Source: Paracoccaceae bacterium
GTDB taxonomy: Bacteria > Pseudomonadota > Alphaproteobacteria > Rhodobacterales > Rhodobacteraceae
DNA: 13,131 bases
Direction of reading: 5' to 3'
NCBI GenBank assembly: GCA_021767525.1
Contig: JAASTF010000061.1
Span: forward strand, 1 to 13,131
Shown: piece by piece, positions 7,778 through 13,131 of the stretch
How the letters are laid out: each line of letters starts with the position of its first letter
Position numbering within the stretch: position 1 is the first letter of the stretch
Position numbers and translations under genes: made by a program
Notes under the pieces: model-generated
Databases searched by the model: none
What the model saw: only the letters and a program-made list of their open reading frames with translations
Told to the model about the DNA's origin: nothing

Positions 7778-9431
7778 CCATCTGTTCCTTGCCACCACCG
7801 CAGGCCATGACCTGGCCGGCATCTTCGGGCATCTTCAGCGCGCTGCGCTCTTCGGCGCGGGCCTTGCCCTGATTGCGCACGGCCTCGCGCCGCTCAGCCG
7901 CGCGGGCGGCACGGTCGGCGGCGGCCTCCCAATCCTCCATCTGCGCCTCGGCGATGGTTTTCGTCTCGTCGAAATGGAAATCGACCGATCCCTTGGTCTG
8001 CGGGCCCCAATAGCCCGCTTTGCCCAGGTCATAGAAGGTGCGCCCCACACCGGCCTTCAGGAATGCCTTGAGACAGCCCAGCAGGTAACGGCGGCGATAG
8101 CCTGTGCCGCGCCAGGGATAATGGAACAGCGCCTTTTTCATGTAGAAGCGGCGGTAATTCTTCATCACACCGTCCAGCAACTCGCCCCGCGTCATGGCGG
8201 CGGGTTTCATGATGGGCGTGACGAAATTGTATTTCGAGAAATCGAAGATCTCGACCTGGTCACGCAATTCCTGGAACAGTGGCGTGAAGGGCCAGGGCGT
8301 ATACATCGACCAGTTGGCCAAATCCGGCTGCCAATCCCACGCCATCTGGTAGGTTTCTTCCAGCGTTTCGGGCGTTTCGTTGTCCAGCCCGACGATGAAC
8401 TGCGCCTCGACAAAAATATCGGCCTCGCGCAGCAGGCGGATCGCCTCTTTGTTTTCCTCGACCTTGGTTTCCTTGTTGAAGGTATCCAGCTTCATCTGCG
8501 CCGCCGCCTCGGTGCCGAGGCTCACATGCACCAGCCCGGCCTTGCGGTAAAAGGACAAAAGCTCGCGGTCGCGGTAGATGTCGGTGACGCGGGTGTTGAT
8601 GCCCCATTGCACGCGGCGGGGCAGGTCGCGGCGGATCAGTTCCTCGCAGAACTGGATGAATTTCTTGCGGTTGATGGTGGGTTCCTCGTCGGCCAGGATG
8701 AAAAAGCCGACGCCGTGGTTTTCCACCAGATCCTCGATTTCATCCACCACCTTCAGCGGGTCGCGCACGCGGTAATCGCGCCAGAATTTCCACTGGCTGC
8801 AAAACGAGCAGGTGAACGGGCAGCCGCGCGCCAGGTTGGGGATGGCGACGCGCTTGTTCAGCGGGATGTAGATGTATTTCTCCCATTCCAGCAGCGACCA
8901 GTCGGGGTTGATGGCATCCAGGTCTTTCACCGTGGACGCGGCGGGGGTGGCGACGATCTGATCGCCCTCGGCAAAGGCCAGGCCCTTGATTTTCTTGCGA
9001 TCGTCGGGCCAGCGTCCCTGGTCGATGGCGGTGATGAGGTTGGTAAAAATCTCTTCGCCCTCGCCGCGCACGATCACGTCGACCCAGGGCGCCTCGGACA
9101 GGACCTGCTTGTACATGAAGGTCGCGTGCACACCGCCTAGCACCCGCACCGCGTTGGGCGCGGCGGTTTGGGCGATGCGCAGCACCTCTTCGGCCTTGTA
9201 GATCGACGGGGTGATCGCCGTGACGCCCACCACATCGGGGTTCAGCGCGGCCAGCCGCTGGGCCAGCTCGCCGTCTTCCATGTGGTTGGTCATCGCGTCG
9301 ATAAAGGTGACATCGCTATAGCCCGCATCGCGCAGGTGCCCGGCCAGGTAGGCGACCCAGGCGGGCGGCCAGTTCCCCGCGATCTCGGCGCCGCCAGAGT
9401 GGTAATTGGGGTGAACAAGGACGATACGCAT
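7770..9431 (-). CDS. bchE: Anaerobic Mg-protoporphyrin IX monomethyl ester cyclase BchE
   Basis: Oxygen-independent cyclase that forms the isocyclic fifth ring of bacteriochlorophyll, giving divinyl-protochlorophyllide; the inserted oxygen comes from water. Members are cobalamin- and SAM-dependent. The 553-residue protein opens with a B12-binding-like Rossmann domain (about 1-140: MRIVLVHPNYHSGG, GVTAITPS, LGGVHATF). It continues with a radical-SAM core whose cluster motif is Cys204-x3-Cys208-x2-Cys211 (RGCPFTCSFC). The core includes ILADEEPTINRKKF and the later VEAQFIVGLDNETPET. The last 50 or so residues are Ala/Arg/Glu-rich and probably helical. Family members are about 550-575 aa. Expression should be limited to low oxygen: the promoter region carries two PpsR/CrtJ-type sites and an FNR-like box. 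The start is the ATG at 9431, with a weak AGGGA about 10 nt upstream. Confidence 0.93.
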   Translation of the reverse strand: MRIVLVHPNYHSGGAEIAGNWPPAWVAYLAGHLRDAGYSDVTFIDAMTNHMEDGELAQRLAALNPDVVGVTAITPSIYKAEEVLRIAQTAAPNAVRVLGGVHATFMYKQVLSEAPWVDVIVRGEGEEIFTNLITAIDQGRWPDDRKKIKGLAFAEGDQIVATPAASTVKDLDAINPDWSLLEWEKYIYIPLNKRVAIPNLARGCPFTCSFCSQWKFWRDYRVRDPLKVVDEIEDLVENHGVGFFILADEEPTINRKKFIQFCEELIRRDLPRRVQWGINTRVTDIYRDRELLSFYRKAGLVHVSLGTEAAAQMKLDTFNKETKVEENKEAIRLLREADIFVEAQFIVGLDNETPETLEETYQMAWDWQPDLANWSMYTPWPFTPLFQELRDQVEIFDFSKYNFVTPIMKPAAMTRGELLDGVMKNYRRFYMKKALFHYPWRGTGYRRRYLLGCLKAFLKAGVGRTFYDLGKAGYWGPQTKGSVDFHFDETKTIAEAQMEDWEAAADRAARAAERREAVRNQGKARAEERSALKMPEDAGQVMACGGGKEQMDA

Positions 9432-9448
9432 GGCAGGATTCCCTATTG

Positions 9449-9466
9449 TGTATCGTCAGGCTAACA
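9449..9466. promoter_or_regulatory. Proximal PpsR/CrtJ-type operator of bchE
   Basis: TGTATCGTCAGGCTAACA is an exact TGT-N12-ACA palindrome, the recognised PpsR/CrtJ target. It ends 18 bp upstream of the bchE start codon. PpsR/CrtJ is the aerobic/light repressor of photosynthesis genes in purple bacteria. The position covers the expected -10 region, so binding would block bchE transcription. Confidence 0.78.
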
Positions 9467-9479
9467 AAATAAGTGTCAA
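9449..9479 (-). promoter_or_regulatory. Candidate sigma-70 promoter of bchE
   Basis: On the - strand, TTGACA (9479-9474) is a consensus -35. At normal spacing the best -10 is poor: GATACA, 9454-9449, with a 19-nt spacer. A strong -35 with a weak -10 fits a promoter that depends on an activator such as FnrL. Both elements fall inside the two PpsR sites. No transcription start is known here. Confidence 0.45.
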
Positions 9480-9491
9480 CCTAACTTGACA
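9474..9491. promoter_or_regulatory. Distal PpsR/CrtJ-type operator of bchE
   Basis: TGTCAACCTAACTTGACA matches TGT-N12-ACA exactly, with an extended dyad (TGTCAA...TTGACA). It lies 7 bp from the proximal site, giving 25 bp between centres. This is close to the tandem spacing known for CrtJ at Rhodobacter bch promoters, where two tetramers bind cooperatively. Read on the - strand, bases 9479-9474 spell a perfect TTGACA -35 element for bchE. Confidence 0.82.
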
Positions 9492-9499
9492 TATATCAA
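9486..9499. promoter_or_regulatory. FnrL (FNR-type) box upstream of bchE
   Basis: TTGACATATATCAA matches the FNR consensus TTGAT-N4-ATCAA in 9 of 10 defined positions. It is centred 61 bp upstream of the bchE start codon and shares 6 bp (9486-9491) with the distal PpsR site. FnrL is the low-oxygen activator of tetrapyrrole genes in Rhodobacter, and bchE is among its known targets. The overlap suggests that FnrL and PpsR compete. Confidence 0.78.
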
Positions 9500-9521
9500 A
9501 TCCTGCCGCGCGCATGGGGGA

Positions 9522-9551
9522 TTGAACCCGCCCGGGCCTTTCGCCTATAGA
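9522..9551 (+). promoter_or_regulatory. Candidate yebC promoter
   Basis: TTGAAC (9522-9527), an 18-nt spacer and TATAGA (9546-9551) lie 31 nt upstream of the yebC ATG and outside the PpsR/FnrL cluster. The elements are plausible but not perfect. GGAGAG at 9571-9576 is the yebC ribosome-binding site. Confidence 0.4.
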
Positions 9552-9582
9552 GCGGGGCGCAAGAATTCCCGGAGAGTGCACT

Positions 9583-10323
9583 ATGGCAGGCCATTCAAAA
9601 TGGGCGAATATTCAGCACCGCAAAGGGCGCCAGGACGCCGTGCGGGCCAAGCTGTTTTCCAAGCTGAGCAAGGAAATCACCATCGCCGCCAAGATGGGCG
9701 ATCCCGACCCCGACAAGAACCCGCGCCTGCGCCTGGCCGTGAAAGAGGCCAAGGGCCAATCCATGCCCAAGGACAATATCGAACGCGCCATCAAGAAGGC
9801 CACGGGCGGCGAGGGCGAGGATTACGAGGAAATCCGCTATGAGGGCTATGGCCCCAACGGCGTGGCGGTGATCGTCGAGGCGATGACCGACAACCGCAAC
9901 CGCACCGCGTCGAACGTGCGGTCGACCTTTTCCAAGAACGGCGGCAACCTGGGCGAAACCGGCAGCGTCGGCTTCATGTTCGAGCGCAAGGGCGAGGTGG
10001 TCTATCCCGCCGATGTGGGCGACGCCGACACCGTGATGATGGCCGCGATCGAGGCCGGCGCCGAAGACGTGGAAAGCAGCGAGGACGGGCACGTGATCTG
10101 GTGCGCCGACACCGACCTGAACGACGTGTCAAACGCGCTGGAGGCCGAGCTGGGCGAAAGTGAATCGACCAAGCTGGTGTGGAAGCCCACCACCACGACC
10201 GAGCTGGACCTGGACGGCATGCAAAAGCTGATGAAGCTGATCGAGGCGCTGGAGGATGACGACGACGTGCAGCGCGTCACCACCAACTTCGAGGCCAGCG
10301 ACGAAGTCATGGCGCAGCTGTAA
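9583..10323 (+). CDS. YebC/PmpR (TACO1) family protein
   Basis: A 246-residue cytosolic protein of the universal YebC family, at the usual family length. It opens with the near-invariant MAGHSKWANIQHRKGRQDA and continues with KDNIERAIKKATGG, YEGYGPNGVAVIVEAMTDNRNRT and GSVGFMFERKG, together covering the three family domains. Some homologues act as DNA-binding regulators (PmpR); others, and mitochondrial TACO1, help ribosomes translate difficult sequences such as proline-rich stretches. Which applies here cannot be told from sequence. GGAGAG 6 nt upstream supports the ATG. The gene is divergent from bchE, sharing a 151-nt intergenic region, and is closed by a strong terminator, so it is probably monocistronic. 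In many bacteria it neighbours ruvC; it does not here. Confidence 0.93.
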   Translation: MAGHSKWANIQHRKGRQDAVRAKLFSKLSKEITIAAKMGDPDPDKNPRLRLAVKEAKGQSMPKDNIERAIKKATGGEGEDYEEIRYEGYGPNGVAVIVEAMTDNRNRTASNVRSTFSKNGGNLGETGSVGFMFERKGEVVYPADVGDADTVMMAAIEAGAEDVESSEDGHVIWCADTDLNDVSNALEAELGESESTKLVWKPTTTTELDLDGMQKLMKLIEALEDDDDVQRVTTNFEASDEVMAQL

Positions 10324-10347
10324 GGCGCCAACGCGAAAAAACATTGC

Positions 10348-10373
10348 AGCGCCGCAAGTTGCGGCGCTTTTTT
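10348..10373 (+). terminator. Rho-independent terminator of yebC
   Basis: AGCGCCGCA (10348-10356), loop AGT and TGCGGCGCT (10360-10368) form a perfect 9-bp GC-rich stem that runs into six Ts (10368-10373). It starts 24 nt after the yebC stop. A-rich sequence at 10335-10341 on the other side could let it also act leftward on transcription arriving from the - strand. Confidence 0.92.
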
Positions 10374-10648
10374 CATTTTGTGACCGGGCGTTTTGGGTGC
10401 GTGTGGTTTTGCTGCAAAAATGATGAAATCAGCCGGCTTTCTTGGAAAAGGTTAAAAATATATTAATATCAGTAGCTTGATGGGCGCTCCAAAGGTGATG
10501 CTGTAAGTTTTTTTGCGTAGAGATCTCCCAGCATAAGGCGCTGTTGCCCATAGCTTATGACCTAAGTGACTTGTCCATTTCGAACAAAAATTCCGGGTTA
10601 TCCACAGGTATTCCCTCAAAAATTCCCTTTTTAGGTTTCAGGTCCGAT
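10374..10648. other. AT-rich non-coding island with a DnaA-box sequence, between convergent genes
   Basis: About 275 nt with no supportable gene and much lower GC than its surroundings. It contains ATATTAATAT (10460-10469), a perfect palindrome within an A/T run. It also has TTATCCACA (10598-10606), identical to the consensus DnaA box, and a 10-bp direct repeat CAAAAATTCC at 10585-10594 and 10617-10626 (32-bp period). A weak CATAAG/CTTATG dyad lies at 10532-10559. A promoter-like TTGGAA (10443-10448), 15-nt spacer and TAATAT (10464-10469) could start a small RNA, but no convincing terminator follows. Neighbouring genes converge here, so neither needs a promoter in it. Confidence 0.5.
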
Positions 10649-11551
10649 TTATCCCCGGCTTTGTCCAATTGCCTTCTGTGGCGGCAAAAGACCGCGTTTT
10701 GCCGCCCGTTGGATCGCGCGGGTCAAACCGTTGAACGCCTCGGCCGTCAAGCGGCGCACCTGCCAGGTCAGCGGCACATCCATCGTGGCATCGGCGCACA
10801 GGGGCACCAGCGTTCCGGCGCGCAAGGCATCTGCGGCCAGCGGCGCGGGATTCATGCCCCAGCCCAGGCCCAGCTGCGCTGCCTCGATAAAGGCGTGGGA
10901 TGATCCCAGCCGATGCGCGGGCGGCGTCAGCCTTTGCCCGGCGATTTGGGCCAGCCAACTGTCCTGGAGGCTGTCCTTTTCGTTGAATTGCAAAACCGGG
11001 GCCGCGCGCAGGGCATCCGCTGTCACGCCCTGCGCAAACCAGCGCGCGTGAAAGGCGGGCGAGCAGGTGGCGACATAGCGCAGCCGGCCCAGCGGATAGG
11101 CGCGACAGCCCTGAACGGGGCGGGTGCGGGCGGTGATGGCCGCGGCGACCTCGCCCCGGCGCAGCCACTCGGCGGAATGCGCCTCGTCATCGATCACGAT
11201 GTCGAACAGGTGGTCGGTTTCCGCCAGCGCGGGCAAGACCCAGGTGGCCAGGCTGTCGGCATTGATCGCCAGCCGCAGCCTTGTGCCGGTTTGTGGCTGA
11301 CCAAGATCGGCAGCCAGCTGCGATTCCAGCAGCGCCAGGTCAGCCGCGTGACGGGCCAGGCGCGCGCCCTCGGGCGTGGGGCGGCAGGGGCTGGCGCGCA
11401 CGATCAGCGCCGTGCCCACCCGATCCTCGAGCGCGCGAATGCGCTGCGAGATGGCGGATTGCGTGACGTTCAGCCGCGCGGCCGCGGCCTCGAACGAGCC
11501 GAGGGACAGAACCGCGTCAAGAGCGGCCAGCTGTGCGGGGTCGAGTTGCAT
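10649..11551 (-). CDS. LysR-family regulator, ArgP/LysG type
   Basis: A 300-residue LysR-type transcriptional regulator of the ArgP (IciA)/LysG subgroup, which senses lysine or arginine and activates a basic amino-acid exporter. The N-terminal winged helix-turn-helix is clear (LDPAQLAALDAVLSLGSF, then NVTQSAISQRIRALEDRVG, about 1-60). The TALIVRASPCRPTPEGARL segment is typical of ArgP. The rest is the periplasmic-binding-like effector domain, including VLQFNEKDSLQDSW. ATG 11551 has AAGG 7 nt upstream. A TTG at 11557 is in frame but less likely. The gene is divergent from a lysE/argO homologue 99 nt away, which is the textbook arrangement and the main basis for the predicted target. The stop lies at the edge of the AT-rich island. 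Confidence 0.88.
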   Translation of the reverse strand: MQLDPAQLAALDAVLSLGSFEAAAARLNVTQSAISQRIRALEDRVGTALIVRASPCRPTPEGARLARHAADLALLESQLAADLGQPQTGTRLRLAINADSLATWVLPALAETDHLFDIVIDDEAHSAEWLRRGEVAAAITARTRPVQGCRAYPLGRLRYVATCSPAFHARWFAQGVTADALRAAPVLQFNEKDSLQDSWLAQIAGQRLTPPAHRLGSSHAFIEAAQLGLGWGMNPAPLAADALRAGTLVPLCADATMDVPLTWQVRRLTAEAFNGLTRAIQRAAKRGLLPPQKAIGQSRG

Positions 11552-11650
11552 TAGCAAGCCTTATGTGGATCAAAATTCATTTTCTAGACTGTTTTGCGCG
11601 CTGTTGATAGCCAGCCGTGACGGCGCATCGGGCAGGAAAGGCACAGGGTC
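11552..11650. promoter_or_regulatory. Shared control region of the divergent argP-like and lysE-like genes
   Basis: 99 nt that must hold both promoters and the regulator's operator. An inverted repeat CAAAA (11571-11575) and TTTTG (11592-11596) flanks the palindrome TCTAGA (11583-11588), and this AT-richer core is the best LysR-type operator candidate. AGGAAAG at 11634-11640 is the exporter's ribosome-binding site. Exact -35/-10 elements are not clear. Confidence 0.4.
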
Positions 11651-12244
11651 ATGCAATCGGCCATCGCGGGGTTTTCGCTGGGGTTTTCGCTGATCCTGGC
11701 CATCGGGGCGCAGAATGCCTTTGTTCTGCGGCTGGGGCTGCGGCGGGCGCATGTGTTGCCCATCGTCCTGACCTGCGCGCTGTCCGATGCCATCCTGATC
11801 GCCGTGGGCGTGGCAGGGTTCGGCGCGCTGGCCACCGCGCTGCCGTGGCTGGAGCCTGTGATGCGTTGGGGCGGGGCGGCGTTCTTGCTGATCTACGGCG
11901 CGCGGGCTTTTCATGCCGCCTGGCGCGGGGGCGAGGCGCTGCGCGCGGGTGAGGCAGCAGGCAGCCTGCGCAGCGCAATCCTGACTTGCCTGGCGCTGAC
12001 CTGGCTGAACCCGCATGTCTACCTGGATACGGTGGTTTTGCTGGGCACGATCTCGGCCCAGTACAGCGCCTGGCCCTTCGGCATCGGCGCGGCCTGCGCC
12101 AGTTTCACCTTTTTCTTCATGCTGGGCTTTGGCGCGCGCCTGCTGGCGCCGTTCTTTGCGCGGCCGGCCGCGTGGCGGGCGCTAGACCTGCTGGTGGGCG
12201 CGGTGATGTGGGGCATCGCGGCGAAACTGCTGCTGGGGTCGTGA
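11651..12244 (+). CDS. LysE/ArgO-type basic amino-acid exporter
   Basis: A 197-residue inner-membrane exporter of the LysE/ArgO family, whose members remove excess L-lysine, L-arginine or toxic analogues such as canavanine. The family signature GAQNAFVLRLG lies at residues 19-29. It is followed by CALSDAILIAVGVAGFG and the second signature TWLNPHVYLDTVVLLG. About five to six hydrophobic segments span the length, which is normal for the family (about 200-235 aa). A ribosome-binding AGGAAAG lies about 10 nt before the ATG. The divergent ArgP/LysG-type gene is its likely activator, giving a self-contained efflux module. Whether lysine or arginine is preferred cannot be decided from sequence. Confidence 0.9.
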   Translation: MQSAIAGFSLGFSLILAIGAQNAFVLRLGLRRAHVLPIVLTCALSDAILIAVGVAGFGALATALPWLEPVMRWGGAAFLLIYGARAFHAAWRGGEALRAGEAAGSLRSAILTCLALTWLNPHVYLDTVVLLGTISAQYSAWPFGIGAACASFTFFFMLGFGARLLAPFFARPAAWRALDLLVGAVMWGIAAKLLLGS

Positions 12245-12286
12245 GCCCACTTGCAGTTAACCCGTGAACGTGAATTCATATGCGCC

Positions 12287-13131
12287 ATGAGCGCGCCATC
12301 CCCGATCAACCGGCCCGTCTGGGGCGTCTTCTGGATGCTGGTCACGGGCCTTTTGTTCGTGGGCGTCACGGCGTTGGTGAAATACCTGGGCACAGACATT
12401 CCGGCACCGCAAGCGGCCTTTATCCGCTATGCGCTGGGGCTGGTGTTCGTGATCCCGATGATCCGGCCCATCCTGAACGCCCATCTGACGCGGCGCCAAT
12501 GGGGCCTGTTCACCCTGCGTGGCCTGGCCCATTCGGCGGGCGTGTCGTTGTGGTTCTTCGCGATGGCGCGCATCCCGATCGCGGATGTGACGGCGATGAA
12601 TTACCTTTCGCCCATTTACGTGACCATCGGCGCGGCGCTGTTCTTGGGCGAGCGGCTGGCCACGCGCCGGGTGATTGCGGTGATCGTGGCGCTGCTGGGC
12701 GCGCTTATCATCCTGCGCCCCGGGTTTCGCGAGGTGGGGGCGGGCCATATCGCCATGCTGATCGCGGCGGTGGTGTTCGGCGCGTCTTACCTGTTGGCAA
12801 AAATGCTGACCGACCAGGTGGATGCGGTTGTCGTGGTGGGCATGTTGTCGATCTGGGTCACGGTCGGTCTGGCGCCGATGGCGGCCAGCGTCTGGGTGCC
12901 GCCTGATCTGCATACGATCCTTGTGCTGTTCGGCGTGGCAATATTGGCGACAAGCGGGCATTACACGATGACCCTGGCCTTTCGCGAGGCGCCGCTGACG
13001 GTGACGCAGCCGGTGACATTCCTGCAGCTGGTCTGGGCCGTGGCCGTGGGCGCGCTGTTTTTCGACGAGGCGGTGGACCCCTGGGTGATCGCCGGGGGGC
13101 TGGTTATCATCGGCTCGGTCAGCTTCATCAC
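12287..13131 (+). CDS. EamA/DMT-superfamily transporter, 3' end outside the window
   Basis: An open frame of 281 codons runs to the window edge without a stop. It starts MSAPSPINRPVWGVFWML and shows repeated hydrophobic segments with two EamA repeats. The first includes AAFIRYALGLVFVIPM, SLWFFAMARIPIADVTAM and GAALFLGERL; the second, TMTLAFREAPLTVTQPV and LVWAVAVGALFFDE. Related proteins export small metabolites or take up compounds such as riboflavin or S-adenosylmethionine; the substrate here is unknown. The start at 12287 lacks a clear Shine-Dalgarno sequence, and an ATG at 12280 is in another frame. It begins 42 nt after the lysE-like stop on the same strand, so read-through from that gene is possible. 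Only about 10-25 residues appear to be missing at the C-terminus. Confidence 0.85.
   Translation, partial: MSAPSPINRPVWGVFWMLVTGLLFVGVTALVKYLGTDIPAPQAAFIRYALGLVFVIPMIRPILNAHLTRRQWGLFTLRGLAHSAGVSLWFFAMARIPIADVTAMNYLSPIYVTIGAALFLGERLATRRVIAVIVALLGALIILRPGFREVGAGHIAMLIAAVVFGASYLLAKMLTDQVDAVVVVGMLSIWVTVGLAPMAASVWVPPDLHTILVLFGVAILATSGHYTMTLAFREAPLTVTQPVTFLQLVWAVAVGALFFDEAVDPWVIAGGLVIIGSVSFI

Noticed and set aside
7974..9140. 388-codon open frame on the + strand inside bchE
   Set aside because: Antisense to a clear radical-SAM gene; no ribosome-binding site or recognisable domain.
10585..10626. Two CAAAAATTCC copies as plasmid iterons or a CRISPR remnant
   Set aside because: Only two 10-bp copies, with no replication or Cas gene nearby, so neither call is justified.
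10544..10903. Small + strand frame starting in the AT-rich island
   Set aside because: Its start lacks a ribosome-binding site and most of it is antisense to the LysR gene. I see no independent coding signal.
11560..11573. Possible FNR box CTTATGTGGATCAA upstream of the argP-like gene
   Set aside because: Only the right half matches TTGAT-N4-ATCAA well; the left half is 3 of 5, and basic amino-acid export has no known FNR link.
12280..12906. 208-codon + strand frame from ATG 12280
   Set aside because: It is the wrong frame of the EamA gene that starts at 12287; the hydrophobic repeats appear only in the 12287 frame.

Overview
This window looks like chromosomal DNA from a bacteriochlorophyll-making member of the Rhodobacterales (Alphaproteobacteria). 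The evidence is the high-GC coding sequence, the fabB-fabI pair, and a bchE-bchJ pair of anaerobic bacteriochlorophyll genes whose promoter carries PpsR/CrtJ-type and FnrL-type operators. No species is assigned. No tRNA, rRNA, CRISPR array, insertion sequence or phage gene was seen.

Region 1 (1-1696, + strand) is the end of an unsaturated-fatty-acid operon: the 3' part of fabB (3-oxoacyl-ACP synthase I) followed closely by fabI (enoyl-ACP reductase). A hairpin-rich spacer of about 115 nt leads into region 2 (1812-5359, + strand): a YmdB-type metallophosphoesterase, an EamA-type drug/metabolite exporter whose GTG start overlaps the preceding stop, and a 592-aa SLC13-type permease with two RCK_C (TrkA-C) domains.

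Region 3 (5366-9431, - strand) reads leftward from an intergenic promoter: bchE (oxygen-independent Mg-protoporphyrin monomethyl ester cyclase, B12-binding radical SAM), bchJ (V4R-domain protein) and a second SLC13/RCK_C permease of 590 aa. The two permeases meet tail to tail with 6 nt between their stop codons, and a hairpin spans the junction. The bchE promoter region (about 9449-9499) holds two TGT-N12-ACA palindromes 7 bp apart and an FNR-like box overlapping the distal one. This predicts oxygen/light repression by PpsR and low-oxygen control by FnrL. The pair sits among housekeeping and transport genes rather than other visible photosynthesis genes, and a permease follows it on the same strand.

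Region 4 (9583-10323, + strand) is yebC, with its own promoter candidate and a strong intrinsic terminator. It is followed by an unusually AT-rich stretch of about 275 nt, between convergent genes, that contains a perfect DnaA-box sequence and a short direct repeat. Region 5 (10649-12244) is a divergent LysR regulator/LysE exporter pair (argP/lysG-like and argO/lysE-like) for basic amino-acid efflux. The last gene, from 12287 and open at the window edge, is another EamA-family transporter.
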